A stretch of 64,000 nt of DNA from Rhodococcus jostii RHA1 (GTDB taxonomy: Bacteria; Actinomycetota; Actinomycetes; Mycobacteriales; Mycobacteriaceae): contig NC_008268.1 of NCBI RefSeq assembly GCF_000014565.1, forward strand, positions 4,592,501 to 4,656,500, given 5' to 3'. This document shows, one piece after another, positions 45,875 through 58,651 of this stretch. Position numbers and translations under genes: made by a program. Positions within the stretch are counted from its first letter, which is position 1, and the number at the start of each line of letters is the position of its first letter. A model generated the notes under the pieces. It was given only the letters and a program-made list of their open reading frames with translations. It was not told the DNA's origin and made no database searches.

Positions 45875-46065
45875 CTCAGTGCCAGACGGTTCGCCGCCGG
45901 CTCAGTGCCAGACGGTTCGCCGCCGGCTCAGTGCCAGACGGTTCGCCGCCGGCTCAGTGCCAGACGGTTCGCCGCCGGCTCAGTGCCAGACGGTTCGCCG
46001 CCGGCTCAGTGCCAGACGGTTCGCCGCCGGCTCAGTGCCAGACGGTTCGCCGCCGGCTCAGTGCC
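45875..46065. repeat. 26-bp tandem repeat, seven identical copies plus a partial copy
   Basis: The unit CTCAGTGCCAGACGGTTCGC + CGCCGG starts at 45875, 45901, 45927, 45953, 45979, 46005 and 46031 with no mismatch. A ninth-base partial copy starts at 46057 and contains the ppa stop codon (46058-46060). Each unit therefore reproduces the DNA around the end of ppa, and the array seems to have grown by duplication of the ppa 3' end. Frames crossing it are artefacts. Confidence 0.97.
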
Positions 46066-46549
46066 CGCCGTTGTCCTTCAGACGCTTGAACGAGGCCTCG
46101 ACCTCGGCCTTCGCCTCGGCCACCCCGACCCAGTCGGCGGCCTCGACGTGCTTGCCCGGCTCGAGGTCCTTGTAGTGGACGAAGAAGTGCTTGATGGCAT
46201 CCAGTTCGAACTGCGGGACGTCGCCGATGTCCTGGATGTGATCCCAGCGCGGGTCGCCGGCCGGCACACACAGCACCTTGTCGTCGCCGCCGGCCTCGTC
46301 GACCATCTTGAACATGCCGACCGGACGTGCCTCGACGATGACGCCGGGGAACACGGACTCGGGGAGCAGGACCAGCGCGTCCAGCGGGTCGCCGTCCTCG
46401 CCGAGCGTGTTCTCGATGAAGCCGTAGTCGGCCGGGTAGCCGAACGCGGTGTAGAGGTAGCGGTCCAGCTTCACGCGACCGGTCACGTGGTCGACCTCGT
46501 ACTTGTTTCGCTGACCCTTGGGGATCTCGATGGTGACGTCGAACTCCAC
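46058..46549 (-). CDS. ppa: Inorganic pyrophosphatase
   Basis: Soluble family-I pyrophosphatase, 163 residues, hydrolysing PPi to phosphate. The metal-binding signature [10 protein letters not shown] at about residues 54-63 and the basic [15 protein letters not shown] at 16-30 are intact. GTG 46549 has GAGGAA 7 nt upstream. Its stop codon lies in the last partial unit of the 26-bp repeat, so its 3' untranslated region consists of repeat DNA. Divergent from dacB, an arrangement also found in mycobacteria. Confidence 0.95.
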   Translation of the reverse strand: MEFDVTIEIPKGQRNKYEVDHVTGRVKLDRYLYTAFGYPADYGFIENTLGEDGDPLDALVLLPESVFPGVIVEARPVGMFKMVDEAGGDDKVLCVPAGDPRWDHIQDIGDVPQFELDAIKHFFVHYKDLEPGKHVEAADWVGVAEAKAEVEASFKRLKDNGGH

Positions 46550-46656
46550 GCCGATTCCTCGCTGTCGTGTCGATGATGATTCGGGGAGAGGATATCGGGT
46601 CGAGGATAAGGTTGGTTGTCTGACCACCCACGAATCACAGTGAAGACGGAGGCGCG

Positions 46657-48066
46657 TTGCCGGGCCAGGGAAAGAAGAAGATGGGCTCGTTGGCGGGACG
46701 CCACCGTCGGAACATGCGAATTCTGTTCGCGTCGGTCGTCGTCGTGGTGCTCGCGATGGCGGCTGTACTCGTGGTCGCGGTGACCGCGCACAACGCGTCG
46801 GCGGGCCGCGGTGAACTGACGATCGCGCCCGAACCGGCGCCGATCACGGCGGCCCCGCAGGTCACGCCGGTGCCGGACGACGCCCCGATGCCGACGGCGC
46901 AGGGGATCGCCGCCGCGGTCGGTCCGGCCGCCGCGAACCCCGACCTCGGCAAGTTCAGCGGAACGGTCGCCGACGCGGTCACCGGTCAGGTCCTGTGGAG
47001 CGTCAACCCGCAGACCCCGATGACCCCGGCGTCGACCACCAAGGTCCTCACCGCGGGATCCGCGTTGCTGGCGTTGCCGACCGACCGCCGTGTGACGACG
47101 AAGGTGGTGCAGGGCGCGACTCCCGGCGAGATCGTCCTCGTCGCCGGTGGTGATCCCACTCTCACCGCGAAACCGGTCGGGGAGAACGGCTACTACCCGG
47201 GTGCGGCGCACATCTCGCAACTGGTCGATCAGATCCGGAACGCGGGCATCCAGGTCACGAGCATCGTGGTCGACATCAGCATCTACTCGGGCGACACCAT
47301 GGCGCAGGGGTGGTTCCCGACGGACGTCGGCGCCGGATTCATCACCCCCACCGAACCGATCATGATCGACGGCGGACGGGCCGACCCGCTCGTGGACGAA
47401 TCGCCGCGCAGTTCGACACCCGCGCTCGACGCCGGGCGGACGCTCGCCGGTGCGCTCGGCGTCGCCCCGTCGGCGGTCACGTCGGGGGTCGCGGCGCCCG
47501 GTGCGGCTACCGTGGCGAGCGTGCAGTCCGCGCCGCTGCGCGACCGGTTGCGGCAGATGATGGAACACTCGGACAATGTGCTTGCCGAAGCGATCGGGCG
47601 GGAGGTTGCCATGAATGCCGGCGCGGAAGCATCGTTCGACGGCGCCGTCGCGACCATCGGCCAGACGCTGACCGCGGCCGGATTCGATCTGTCGGGGTTC
47701 ACCCTGCACGATGCCAGCGGGTTGTCCGTCGACGACCGCATCGCCCCGCACACGCTCGACCAGGTCCTCACGGCCGCCGCGGGCGACGGAAATCCCGCCC
47801 TGCGGCCGATGCTCGACTACCTGCCGGTGGCCGGTGCCACGGGCAGTCTGTCGGACCGGTACGCGTCGGGGAACCGCACGGGCGCCGGATGGGTGCGGGC
47901 GAAGACCGGCACCCTGTCCACGGCCAGCGCGCTCGCCGGCTACGTGGTGGACCAGAACGGGCGTGTGCTCACGTTCGCGCTGATGTCCAACGACCGCCCG
48001 CCGGAGGTCAGCCGTCCCGCGCTCGACGCACTGGCGGCCGCGCTCCGCACGTGCGGGTGCCAGTGA
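46657..48066 (+). CDS. dacB: D-alanyl-D-alanine carboxypeptidase/endopeptidase (PBP4 type, S13)
   Basis: 469 residues. A membrane helix at about 21-43 anchors the enzyme outside the cell membrane. All three penicillin-binding motifs are present: S126-T-T-K129, S305-D-N307 and K416-T-G418. It trims or opens cross-linked peptidoglycan. TTG start with ACGGAGG 5 nt upstream. The stop overlaps the next gene (TGATG). The dacB-DUF2342-tilS-hpt order is the mycobacterial/rhodococcal one. Confidence 0.93.
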   Translation: MPGQGKKKMGSLAGRHRRNMRILFASVVVVVLAMAAVLVVAVTAHNASAGRGELTIAPEPAPITAAPQVTPVPDDAPMPTAQGIAAAVGPAAANPDLGKFSGTVADAVTGQVLWSVNPQTPMTPASTTKVLTAGSALLALPTDRRVTTKVVQGATPGEIVLVAGGDPTLTAKPVGENGYYPGAAHISQLVDQIRNAGIQVTSIVVDISIYSGDTMAQGWFPTDVGAGFITPTEPIMIDGGRADPLVDESPRSSTPALDAGRTLAGALGVAPSAVTSGVAAPGAATVASVQSAPLRDRLRQMMEHSDNVLAEAIGREVAMNAGAEASFDGAVATIGQTLTAAGFDLSGFTLHDASGLSVDDRIAPHTLDQVLTAAAGDGNPALRPMLDYLPVAGATGSLSDRYASGNRTGAGWVRAKTGTLSTASALAGYVVDQNGRVLTFALMSNDRPPEVSRPALDALAAALRTCGCQ

Positions 48067-49112
48067 TGGCCGCCGAGGGAAATGCCTTCAGCGGTGCCGT
48101 CGACTGGAAGCTTGCAGCCAGGACGGGGGTGAAGCTCGCGCGCAGCGGACCGGTGACGTCGCGGTACACCGCCGAAACCGTGGTCGCGGAACTGGCCGAC
48201 GCGTCGATGCGCGCGGAACTGCCCGTCCGGGAAGTCACCGGCCTCGCCGACGGACTTCCGGTGCCGACCGCCCAGATCCTCGACCGGGCCGGGTGGATCC
48301 ACGCCGCCGCGCACTCGATGTCGCAACTCACGGGCGGCGACGCCGCTCCCGGCACGCTGGTCGGCAAGCCGGCAGGCATTCAGGCCGGGGCGATGCTCGC
48401 GTACCTGTCGTCGGCGATCCTCGGCCAGTACGACCCGTTCACCGGCGACAACGGAACCCTGCTGCTCGTGGCGCCCAACGTGGTGTCCGTCGAGCGCACA
48501 TTGCGGGTGCGGCCCAGCGACTTCCGGCTCTGGGTGTGCCTCCACGAGGTGACGCACCGGGTGCAGTTCTCGTCCTCACCGTGGCTCACCGGATACATGC
48601 AGGAGTCGGTGGAGACCCTCGGATCCGCCGAGGACGAGTCCGTCACCGACATGGTCGGCCGATTGTCGTCCGCGCTGCGCGCCCGCGGGCGCACGGAACC
48701 GGACGAGTCGGGCGCACCGGGCGGCATCGTCGGACTGCTGCGCGCGGCCCAGGCGGAGCCGCAACGCGAAGCACTCGACCGTCTGCTGGTACTCGGCACC
48801 CTCCTCGAGGGACATGCGGACCACGTGATGGACGCCGTCGGCCCCGCGGTCGTGCCGTCGGTGGCCGCGATCCGGGCGGCGTTCGATCAGCGGCGCCGCC
48901 GCAAGAGCAATCCGGTGCAGCGTCTCATCCGGGCACTGCTCGGGATGGACGCCAAGATGGCGCAGTACGTGCGCGGCAAGGCATTCGTCGACGCGGTCGT
49001 GGACAGGGTCGGGATGGACCGGTTCAACGTCGTGTGGACCGGCCCCGACACCTTGCCGCGGCTCGCGGAGATCGACGCGCCGGACGCCTGGGTGTCCCGG
49101 GTTCTGGGCTGA
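48066..49112 (+). CDS. DUF2342-family zinc-dependent protease-like protein
   Basis: 348 residues. A gluzincin-like HEVTHR motif lies at about residues 159-164 and LEGHADHVMD at about 248-257 could supply the third ligand. The family is widespread in actinobacteria and sometimes annotated as associated with F420 biosynthesis; its substrate is not known. Cytoplasmic, no signal peptide. It overlaps dacB by one base and precedes tilS by 19 nt. Confidence 0.85.
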   Translation: MAAEGNAFSGAVDWKLAARTGVKLARSGPVTSRYTAETVVAELADASMRAELPVREVTGLADGLPVPTAQILDRAGWIHAAAHSMSQLTGGDAAPGTLVGKPAGIQAGAMLAYLSSAILGQYDPFTGDNGTLLLVAPNVVSVERTLRVRPSDFRLWVCLHEVTHRVQFSSSPWLTGYMQESVETLGSAEDESVTDMVGRLSSALRARGRTEPDESGAPGGIVGLLRAAQAEPQREALDRLLVLGTLLEGHADHVMDAVGPAVVPSVAAIRAAFDQRRRRKSNPVQRLIRALLGMDAKMAQYVRGKAFVDAVVDRVGMDRFNVVWTGPDTLPRLAEIDAPDAWVSRVLG

Positions 49113-49131
49113 TTCGAGGAAGGGCTGAGCG

Positions 49132-50112
49132 GTGATGGTGCTTCCCGAGGAGCCGGCGATCCTCGAGGTTCGTCACGCCGTGCGGCGCTGGATCGCGGCG
49201 CACGCCCCGGACGGTGAGATCGCGGTCGCGTTGTCGGGTGGCGCCGACTCACTGGCACTGACCGCGGCGGCCGCCGCCGAGGCACGGTCGGTGTGTGCCC
49301 TCGTCGTCGATCATCGGCTGCAGCCGGGTTCCGCCGACGTGGCCGACGAGGCGGCCGCCCGTGCCCGAGCGCTCGGCTGCGCGTCCGCCGAGGTGCTTCC
49401 CGTCGATGTGACCGGGTCGGGCGGACTCGAGGCGGCCGCCAGGCAGGCCCGTTACCGCGCCCTCGACTCGGCGCGCGGAACCCGTCCGGTGCTGCTGGGA
49501 CACACCCTCGACGACCAGGCCGAAACGGTGTTACTGGGGTTGTCGCGCGGTTCGGGCGGTCGATCCATCTGGGGGATGAGCGCGTACGACACCCCGTGGG
49601 GGCGTCCGCTACTGGACGTGCGCCGCGCGTTGACCCGGCAGGCCTGCGCGGAACTGGGACTGAGCCCGCACGAGGACCCGCACAACGCCTCCCCCGACTT
49701 CGTGCGGGTGCGGCTGCGCACCGAGGTGCTGCCGCTGCTCGAGGACGTCCTGGGCGGCGGCGTCGCCGGGGCCCTCGCCCGCACCGGGGAACACCTGCGC
49801 GAGGAAGGTGCGGTCCTCGACGCGATGGCCGCCGACGCCCAGGCAAAGGCCGTGGTGGAAGGCGAAATCGACACCGCCCTGCTCGCTCTGTCGGCGCCAC
49901 CGGTCCGCCGGCGGGTGCTGCGCAGCTGGCTCCTCGCGGCCGGTGCCCGCGGTCTCGGAGACACCCAGCTGCGGGCCGTGGACGACCTCGTCGCACGGTG
50001 GCGGGGACAGGGGCAGGTGGCGATCGGGGGCGGAACACCGGACGCGAGGTTCGTGGTCCGCCGACGACGTGGCAGGCTGAACGTCGGATTGGACGACCGA
50101 CGAAGGGTTTGA
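49132..50112 (+). CDS. tilS: tRNA(Ile)-lysidine synthetase
   Basis: 326 residues. The PP-loop ATP-binding motif is [10 protein letters not shown] near residues 38-47. TilS modifies C34 of the AUA-reading tRNA(Ile) with lysine so that it reads AUA as isoleucine; it is essential in most bacteria. The short C-terminal part agrees with actinobacterial TilS. GTG 49132 or ATG 49135 is the start. Directly upstream of hpt, 4 nt apart. Confidence 0.92.
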   Translation: MMVLPEEPAILEVRHAVRRWIAAHAPDGEIAVALSGGADSLALTAAAAAEARSVCALVVDHRLQPGSADVADEAAARARALGCASAEVLPVDVTGSGGLEAAARQARYRALDSARGTRPVLLGHTLDDQAETVLLGLSRGSGGRSIWGMSAYDTPWGRPLLDVRRALTRQACAELGLSPHEDPHNASPDFVRVRLRTEVLPLLEDVLGGGVAGALARTGEHLREEGAVLDAMAADAQAKAVVEGEIDTALLALSAPPVRRRVLRSWLLAAGARGLGDTQLRAVDDLVARWRGQGQVAIGGGTPDARFVVRRRRGRLNVGLDDRRRV

Positions 50113-50116
50113 TCGC

Positions 50117-50671
50117 GTGTACGAAGGCGACATCGCATCGGTACTGATCTCCGAGGACGAGATCCGTCGACGTACCGTCGAACTGGCCGAGGAGATCGCC
50201 AAGCGCTACCCGGAGGGCGCCCCGGAGGGGGATCTGCTCCTGGTGGGTGTCCTCAAGGGCGCCATCTTCTTCATGACCGACTTCGCGCGGGCCCTCCCCA
50301 TCCCCACCCAGATGGAGTTCATGGCCGTCAGCTCCTACGGGTCGTCCACGTCGTCCTCGGGCGTCGTGCGCATCCTCAAGGACCTCGACAAGGACATCGC
50401 AGGCCGGCACGTGCTGATCGTCGAGGACATCATCGACTCCGGTCTGACGCTGTCCTGGCTGATGCGCAACCTGTCGAGCCGCAACCCCGCGTCGCTCGAG
50501 GTCGTCACGCTGCTGCGCAAGCCCGACGCCATCAAGGTCGACGTCAACGTCGCGAACGTCGGCTTCGACATTCCCAACGAATTCGTCGTCGGGTACGGCC
50601 TCGACTACGCCGAGCGTTACCGCGACCTGCCGTACATCGGGACCCTCGAGCCTTCCGTCTACGGCGGCTGA
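50117..50671 (+). CDS. hpt: Hypoxanthine phosphoribosyltransferase
   Basis: 184 residues. The PRPP-binding loop [14 protein letters not shown] at about residues 96-109 is diagnostic. The enzyme salvages hypoxanthine and guanine to IMP and GMP. In many actinobacteria tilS and hpt sit next to ftsH; here the kinase and amidase genes come between. GTG start. Confidence 0.94.
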   Translation: MYEGDIASVLISEDEIRRRTVELAEEIAKRYPEGAPEGDLLLVGVLKGAIFFMTDFARALPIPTQMEFMAVSSYGSSTSSSGVVRILKDLDKDIAGRHVLIVEDIIDSGLTLSWLMRNLSSRNPASLEVVTLLRKPDAIKVDVNVANVGFDIPNEFVVGYGLDYAERYRDLPYIGTLEPSVYGG

Positions 50672-50686
50672 TCTCCGCGCCGCCCG

Positions 50687-52771
50687 TCAGCGGACGGGTT
50701 CGTGGGATACGGCGAGCTCCAGCGCCCGCAGGTCCTGCTCCAGTTGCCGGAACAGCCAGTACACGCCGACGAACGCGAAGATGCCGCCGACGCACAGGAT
50801 GCGGACCGCGATGATCACCAGCGTGATCTCGTCGGGCGACAGGAACGTCACCCCGGCCACACCGGCCAGCGGAACCGAGGCGGCCACCGCGAGATACAGC
50901 GTGCTCCGGCGGTCGAGACCCCGCAGTTTGTGCGCGTCGGCGCTGCTGGCGATGTCCTGCGGCAGCAGGGTCGGGTAGATGCAGCGCACCGCGAAGAACG
51001 CCACCACGAAGAACGGGTACGCCACCGACACGGCACCGCACACGATCAATGATGCGATGAAGTGCACGTACGCGCCCGGCGGCACGTTCCCCGCCGCGAG
51101 TTGCAGGGAAATCGGATAGGCGATGCCCGCGATGACCCACAACCCGAACACCACGAGCACGACGCGGTCGCCGAGCAGCAGCGTGTCGGTGCGGGCCCGG
51201 GCCAGCGTCTGGCGGTCGTACGTTTTCCCCTTGCGCAGACCCCGCGGAACGAGCAGCGGATATCGGCACCAGTAGAGCAGCATGATCGCGCCCAACGGGA
51301 ACGCGATCGAATTGATCACCAATTGGATCGATTCGAACGAGTGCTGGGCCTCCGGCGTCAGATTGCTGATGATCAGCATCTTGTTGTGGTGATAGTTGTA
51401 GGCGCCCGCGAGGGCATTCGGCACCGCGATACCGATCACCAGAATCGGGAGGGCGAATCGGCGCAGCCGCATGCGCCAACTGTTCGGCGGCGGATCGACG
51501 AGGTCCCGGGCCCGCGGATTCAGGCACAGGTCGAATTGCTGGGCCAGTTCGGCGCCGGACGACCACCGGTCCTCCGGTTTCGGTGCCAGACACGTCAGCA
51601 GCACCCGTCGCAGCGACGGCGGGCAGTCGTAGGGCAACTGGTCCAGAAATTCGGGGTCGATGTCGCGGCTGCGGCGGTCCAGCATCGCTTCGAGTGCGAC
51701 GAGCGACTCGCTCGACACGTCCTCGTCCTCGAACGGACGCCGCCCGCACATCAGCTCCCACAGCATCACCCCGAGGGCGAAGATGTCGCTGCGGGTGTCG
51801 AGGTCCGCCGCCGTCCCCGGCATGCCGCGGTGACACGCCTCGAGCTGCTCGGGCGACATGTACGCCAGGGACCCGCCGAAGTAGGCGAGCGGTGACGCCC
51901 CGGTGACGGTGTCGCTGAAACTGATGTTGAAATCGGCTAGCTTCGGCACACCCTCGGCCGTCAACAGGATATTGGCGGGCTTGATGTCGCGGTGCAGGAC
52001 GCCGCGCTTACCGGCGTAGTCGAGGGCTTCGGCCAGTCGCCGCCCCAGCCACGCGATGGTCTCCGGCCAGGTGAGCGACGCGATCTCGTCCCGCACACTC
52101 GAGTCGGTGGGCCTGAGCTCGCCCTTCTCCCGCATCTCCTCGTCGACCACGTCCAGCAGCAGACTGCCCGTCCGGTCCTGTTCCGGGGTCACACGCACGC
52201 GGCGCAGCACCCGCAGCAGGGTGCCACCCGGCAGGTACTGCATGTAGAGGAGGCGTAGCTGGCGGTCTTCGAGCAACCGCTGGTCGAACACGCGCACGAT
52301 GTAGTTGTGGTCGAGCTGAGCGAGGGTCTGCGGCTCGTTCCCCTTGTCGTGCGAGATCTTCACCGCGACGAGTCGCTGCATCGACCGCTGTCGTGCCAGG
52401 AACACGCGGCCGAACGCGCCGCTGCCCAGGCCCATCAGCAAGTCGAAGTCGTCGACCTGCTGACCGACCTCCACATCGTCGAGAGCCGCATTGCTCGGCG
52501 GCTTGGTGATGAGCGTGTCCGGCTGCCTGGCGGTCACGGTCGGACCGGCGGCCGCGGTTTGTTCGGCGGCGGCGGTTTGTTCGGCGGCGGCGGTCTGCTC
52601 GGCGGTCATCGTCCGTGCGGACACGGTGTGCGCAGCAACCACCGTCGACGGGCCGGCCGCGACCGTCGCTTCGCTGCTCTCGTGTTCGGAGTTCGTGACT
52701 CCGACGGTCCGTTCGGCAGAGTCCGATCCAGCGGCCGATCCGTCTCTGCCCGACCCGTTTCCTCTGGTCAT
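50687..52771 (-). CDS. Membrane Ser/Thr protein kinase with DFN motif and polytopic C-terminus
   Basis: 694 residues. An N-terminal low-complexity region holds three EQTAAA repeats (about 58-75). Kinase domain at about 108-430: GLGSGAFG (114-121), K138, HRDIKPANIL (260-269) and the metal-binding motif D280-F-N instead of DFG. An extra segment at about 190-235 is inserted. The C-terminal 240 residues carry about six membrane helices, unlike PASTA kinases with one helix and an external sensor. It may sense a membrane state. Inserted on the minus strand between hpt and ftsH blocks. Confidence 0.88.
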   Translation of the reverse strand: MTRGNGSGRDGSAAGSDSAERTVGVTNSEHESSEATVAAGPSTVVAAHTVSARTMTAEQTAAAEQTAAAEQTAAAGPTVTARQPDTLITKPPSNAALDDVEVGQQVDDFDLLMGLGSGAFGRVFLARQRSMQRLVAVKISHDKGNEPQTLAQLDHNYIVRVFDQRLLEDRQLRLLYMQYLPGGTLLRVLRRVRVTPEQDRTGSLLLDVVDEEMREKGELRPTDSSVRDEIASLTWPETIAWLGRRLAEALDYAGKRGVLHRDIKPANILLTAEGVPKLADFNISFSDTVTGASPLAYFGGSLAYMSPEQLEACHRGMPGTAADLDTRSDIFALGVMLWELMCGRRPFEDEDVSSESLVALEAMLDRRSRDIDPEFLDQLPYDCPPSLRRVLLTCLAPKPEDRWSSGAELAQQFDLCLNPRARDLVDPPPNSWRMRLRRFALPILVIGIAVPNALAGAYNYHHNKMLIISNLTPEAQHSFESIQLVINSIAFPLGAIMLLYWCRYPLLVPRGLRKGKTYDRQTLARARTDTLLLGDRVVLVVFGLWVIAGIAYPISLQLAAGNVPPGAYVHFIASLIVCGAVSVAYPFFVVAFFAVRCIYPTLLPQDIASSADAHKLRGLDRRSTLYLAVAASVPLAGVAGVTFLSPDEITLVIIAVRILCVGGIFAFVGVYWLFRQLEQDLRALELAVSHEPVR

Positions 52772-52923
52772 TGCACATCGAGGGTTCTACTGGGCGGGTT
52801 CTCTGGGCACATCGAGGTTGTCTGGAGCGGTGTGAAGAGTCCCATCCAGGGACAAGCGAATGGTAACCCCACAGACCTACCGTATCCAGCGCGAATACTC
52901 GAAATGCCTGCTTCGCTGCACCA

Positions 52924-52936
52924 TATACTCGGGTAA
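52924..52936 (+). promoter_or_regulatory. -10 element of a leaderless amidase transcript
   Basis: TATACT at 52924-52929 is followed by six bases and then ATG 52936. There is no ribosome-binding site, so the mRNA most likely starts at the start codon. Confidence 0.65.
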
Positions 52937-54282
52937 TGGGGGACTCCCCGTTCACCTCAGCCGTCGTCGTCGCCGAGCAGGTTCGCTCGGGCGTCTCGAG
53001 CCCGATGGAGCATGTCGAGGCCGCGCTCGCGGCCATCGAACAGCGTGAACCGAAGATTCAGGCGTTCGTCACCGTCCTCGCCGAACAGGCCCGAGCCGAC
53101 GCGCTCGCCCTCTCCCGCAGGCCGGATCTGTCCACACTTCCGCTGGCAGGAGTGCCCGTCGCGATCAAAGACGTCATCTCGGTGGCCGGGCTGCCGATGC
53201 GCGAGGGATCGGGTGCGACCAGTGCCGAACCGAGGGTCGCCGATCACCCGGTCGTCGCGCGACTGCGGGCGGCGGGAGCGGTGGTCGTGGGCCTGACCAC
53301 CCTCCCCGAACTGGCGGTGTGGGGAACCACCGACGCGCCCGGCCACATCACCCGCAATCCGTGGAATCCGTCCCTGACCTGTGGGGGTTCGTCCGGGGGA
53401 GCCGCCGCCGCCGTCGCCGCGGGGATGGTGCCCCTGGCCCACGGGACCGACGGTCTGGGGTCGATCCGCATCCCGTCGGCGAACTGCGGAGTGTTCGGTA
53501 TCAAACCGGGCAGGGGAGTCGTGCCGTCCGAACTCGGCGCCACCTCGTGGTTCGGCATGGCCGAGAACGGGCCCATCGCCACGACCGTCGACGACGCTGC
53601 CCTCATGCTGTCCGTCCTCGCCGATCGACCCGAACTCGCGCGGATCGGCGCATCGGAACCGTTGCGGATCGCGGTGGCGGCAGGGTCGCCGACGTTCCTT
53701 GCCACGGTCGATCCGCAGTGGCGGGACGCGGCCGTGCGCGCCGGCACGGAACTGACCGGCTCGGGTCACGACGTCGAGCCCGCGACGTTGCCCTACCCGG
53801 TCAACCTGCTCCCCGTGCTCGCCCGCTGGACCGCGGGAACGGCCGCCGACGCGAAGGGACTCGATCTGCGGCGACTGCAGCCGCGGACCCGCAGGCACGT
53901 CGCGCTGGGCCGCGCGCTGGGCCGGTTCGTCCGCCCGGAGCAGGTGGGCAGGCTCGAAGAGTCGCTACGCGCTTTCTTCGAGAACTACGACGTGGTGATC
54001 ACACCCGCTCTCGCGCAGCCGCCGCTCGCGGCGACGACGTGGAGCGAGCGGTCGTGGCTGTCGAACATCGTGGCCAACGTGCGGTACGCCCCGCTCAGCG
54101 CGCTGTGGAATCTCGTCGGGTGGCCTGCGGCGAGTGTCCCCGTCGGCACGCACTCGCATTCGGGCACCCCGCTGGCCGTGCAGATCGCGGCGCCGCCCGG
54201 GGGTGAGGCCAGGATCCTGGCCCTGGCCGCTCACATCGAGCGGGTGGGCGGCGGTTGGCCGAGGGTCGCGCCCGCGCGGTGA
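52936..54282 (+). CDS. Amidase-signature family hydrolase
   Basis: 448 residues. The Ser-cisSer-Lys triad can be placed: Lys in GVPVAIKDV, the first Ser in [11 protein letters not shown] and the nucleophile Ser in [12 protein letters not shown]. Family members hydrolyse amides, including GatA-like enzymes; no gatB/C neighbours exist, so this is a stand-alone amidase with unknown substrate. Leaderless start is likely. Confidence 0.9.
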   Translation: MGDSPFTSAVVVAEQVRSGVSSPMEHVEAALAAIEQREPKIQAFVTVLAEQARADALALSRRPDLSTLPLAGVPVAIKDVISVAGLPMREGSGATSAEPRVADHPVVARLRAAGAVVVGLTTLPELAVWGTTDAPGHITRNPWNPSLTCGGSSGGAAAAVAAGMVPLAHGTDGLGSIRIPSANCGVFGIKPGRGVVPSELGATSWFGMAENGPIATTVDDAALMLSVLADRPELARIGASEPLRIAVAAGSPTFLATVDPQWRDAAVRAGTELTGSGHDVEPATLPYPVNLLPVLARWTAGTAADAKGLDLRRLQPRTRRHVALGRALGRFVRPEQVGRLEESLRAFFENYDVVITPALAQPPLAATTWSERSWLSNIVANVRYAPLSALWNLVGWPAASVPVGTHSHSGTPLAVQIAAPPGGEARILALAAHIERVGGGWPRVAPAR

Positions 54283-54493
54283 ACTCCCGCACATTCGGAC
54301 CCGGATCGAGTCCGAGGGAACCGATGGGCAACCGCATGCGTTGAAAGAAAAGAGACCGCTCCCAACGGCGGTTGGCTGCTACCTGGAGTCGCCGGGGTGC
54401 CTTCGCGGTAACCTGGTTTGTCCGGTTGGCAGCCGGAAGGCGCACCCGGAAGACCCGCACTCTCGAAAGGACCGGCCATATCGGCCGACCTGT
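54283..54493 (+). promoter_or_regulatory. ftsH upstream region
   Basis: 211 nt without a gene. GAAAGGA near 54466 is about 20 nt from ATG 54494, and CGGCC-ATATC-GGCCG (about 54474-54488) can fold between them, bringing the two closer. TAACCT near 54410 is a possible -10. Confidence 0.4.
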
Positions 54494-56764
<2,271 letters not shown>

Positions 56765-56824
56765 TCCGCCCGACACTAGGCTGTTGCTTCGGGACGATCG
56801 GTCCCGGTACTGGAGGAGTTTCGG

Positions 56825-57442
56825 TTGTCGGTGAATCATCTCGGTAGTGAGCCCGTGGCACTCGAGACGGGCCGGGTGTTCGATCAGCCGCGTGCCGAAG
56901 CTGCGGTGCGCGAACTGCTGATCGCGATCGGTGAAGATCCGGACCGTCCCGGACTCCGGGATACGCCCTCCCGCGTGGCGCGGTCGTACCGCGAGGTCTT
57001 CGCGGGCCTCTACACCGACCCGGACACGGTGCTGAACACGACGTTCGACGAGGGGCACCAGGAGCTGGTGCTCGTTCGCGACATTCCGCTGTACTCCACG
57101 TGTGAGCACCATCTCGTGTCGTTCCACGGGGTTGCCCACGTCGGGTACATCCCCGGTAAGACGGGCAAGGTGACCGGGCTGTCGAAGCTGGCGCGCGTCG
57201 TCGACCTGTACGCCAAGCGTCCGCAGGTCCAGGAGCGTCTGACCAGCCAGATCGCCGACGCCGTCATGCGCAAGCTCGACCCGCGCGGTGCGATCGTGGT
57301 CATCGAGGCCGAGCACCTGTGCATGGCGATGCGGGGCATCCGCAAGCCTGGTGCGAGTACCACCACCTCCGCGGTGCGTGGTCTGCTCCAGTCCAGCGCG
57401 GCCTCACGTTCCGAGGCTCTGGACCTTATTCTGCGGAAGTGA
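56825..57442 (+). CDS. folE: GTP cyclohydrolase I
   Basis: 205 residues. Converts GTP to 7,8-dihydroneopterin triphosphate, first step of folate synthesis. The zinc motif CEHHL at about residues 95-99 and the later [13 protein letters not shown] (second zinc cysteine) are present. TTG 56825 follows GGAGGAG by 6 nt. The stop overlaps folP (GTGA). Confidence 0.95.
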   Translation: MSVNHLGSEPVALETGRVFDQPRAEAAVRELLIAIGEDPDRPGLRDTPSRVARSYREVFAGLYTDPDTVLNTTFDEGHQELVLVRDIPLYSTCEHHLVSFHGVAHVGYIPGKTGKVTGLSKLARVVDLYAKRPQVQERLTSQIADAVMRKLDPRGAIVVIEAEHLCMAMRGIRKPGASTTTSAVRGLLQSSAASRSEALDLILRK

Positions 57443-58296
57443 CCGTGATCGAGCTGCCCTCGCCAGGCCGAACCGTGGTGATGGGCGTCCTGAACGTCAC
57501 CACCGATTCCTTCTCCGACGGCGGACGCTTCCTCGATCGTGACGCCGCACTCGCGCGCGGTCTCGAGCTGAAGCGTCTCGGCGTCGACATCGTCGACGTC
57601 GGTGGCGAGTCCACCCGCCCGGGCGCGGCGCGGGTCGATCCCGACGTCGAAGCCGGTCGCGTCGCACCCGTGATCGCGGATCTGGTGGGCGAGGGCATCT
57701 GCGTCAGTGTCGACACGATGCGGGCGTCCGTCGCGGAGGCCGCGATCGAGGCGGGTGCGTCGATCATCAACGACGTCGCCGGTGGCCGCGCGGATGCCGC
57801 GATGGCCTCGGTGGTCGCGGACGCCGGAGTGCCGTGGATCCTGATGCACTGGCGTTCGGCTGCCGACTACGTGCACCGCGGCACCGCCGATCACTACGAC
57901 GACGTGGTCCGGGAGGTTCGGGACGAGCTGATGACCCAGGTCGACCTGGCCGTGAAGGCCGGGGTGGATCCGGGTTCCCTGGTGCTGGATCCGGGTCTGG
58001 GTTTTGCGAAGAACGCCGACCACAACTGGGCGCTGCTGAAGGCGCTGCCCGAGTTCAACGAGCTGGGATTCCCCGTCCTGATCGGCGCGTCGCGCAAGCG
58101 GTTCCTGGGTTCGCTGTTGGCGGATGCGGACGGGGAGCCGCGGCCGCCCGCCGGACGGGAGATCGCGACCGCCGTCGTTTCGGCGCTCGCCGCGACCCAC
58201 GGGGCGTGGGGAGTGCGCGTGCACGATGCGCAGGGTTCCCTCGACGCCATCGCGGTCGCCGAGGCCTGGGCAAAGGGTGCAGCCGGACGTGAGTGA
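57439..58296 (+). CDS. folP: Dihydropteroate synthase
   Basis: 285 residues. Joins p-aminobenzoate and the pterin diphosphate; sulfonamide target. [15 protein letters not shown] (loop 1), GGESTRPGA (loop 2) and GASRKRFLG (pterin pyrophosphate/pABA site) are all present. GTG start overlaps folE, and folB starts inside its end, so the folate genes are tightly coupled. Confidence 0.95.
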   Translation: MTVIELPSPGRTVVMGVLNVTTDSFSDGGRFLDRDAALARGLELKRLGVDIVDVGGESTRPGAARVDPDVEAGRVAPVIADLVGEGICVSVDTMRASVAEAAIEAGASIINDVAGGRADAAMASVVADAGVPWILMHWRSAADYVHRGTADHYDDVVREVRDELMTQVDLAVKAGVDPGSLVLDPGLGFAKNADHNWALLKALPEFNELGFPVLIGASRKRFLGSLLADADGEPRPPAGREIATAVVSALAATHGAWGVRVHDAQGSLDAIAVAEAWAKGAAGRE

Positions 58297-58651
58297 TCGA
58301 ATCGAGTTGCGCGGCTTGAAGGTTCGTGGAAATCACGGCGTCTTCGAACACGAGAAGCGGGATGGTCAGGACTTCTACGTCGACATCACCGTGTGGATGG
58401 ACCTCGCCCCGGCGGCCGCATCGGACGACCTCGACGACACCCTCGACTACGGCGGACTGGCCGAGCGCGCGGCCGCGATCGTCGCGGGGCCCCCACGGGA
58501 CCTCATCGAGACCGTCGCCGCGGAGATCGCGGACGGGGTGATGACCGACCCTCGCGTCCGGAGCACGGAGGTGGTGTTGCACAAGCCGTCCGCGCCGATT
58601 CCGCTGACGTTCGCGGACGTCGCGGTGGTCGCGCACAGGTCGCGGCCATGA
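58289..58651 (+). CDS. folB: Dihydroneopterin aldolase
   Basis: 120 residues, normal size. [20 protein letters not shown] near the N-terminus carries the conserved Glu; LHKPSAP near the C-terminus holds the catalytic lysine. Cleaves dihydroneopterin to 6-hydroxymethyl-dihydropterin and glycolaldehyde. GTG 58289 lies inside folP by 8 nt. Confidence 0.94.
   Translation: MSDRIELRGLKVRGNHGVFEHEKRDGQDFYVDITVWMDLAPAAASDDLDDTLDYGGLAERAAAIVAGPPRDLIETVAAEIADGVMTDPRVRSTEVVLHKPSAPIPLTFADVAVVAHRSRP

Noticed and set aside
45875..46065. Possible CRISPR array
   Set aside because: Units follow each other without spacers and no cas genes are near.
45845..46576. Long plus-strand frame with repeated [17 protein letters not shown] blocks
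   Set aside because: It is translation of the 26-bp tandem repeat in successive frames and then antisense ppa; not a gene.
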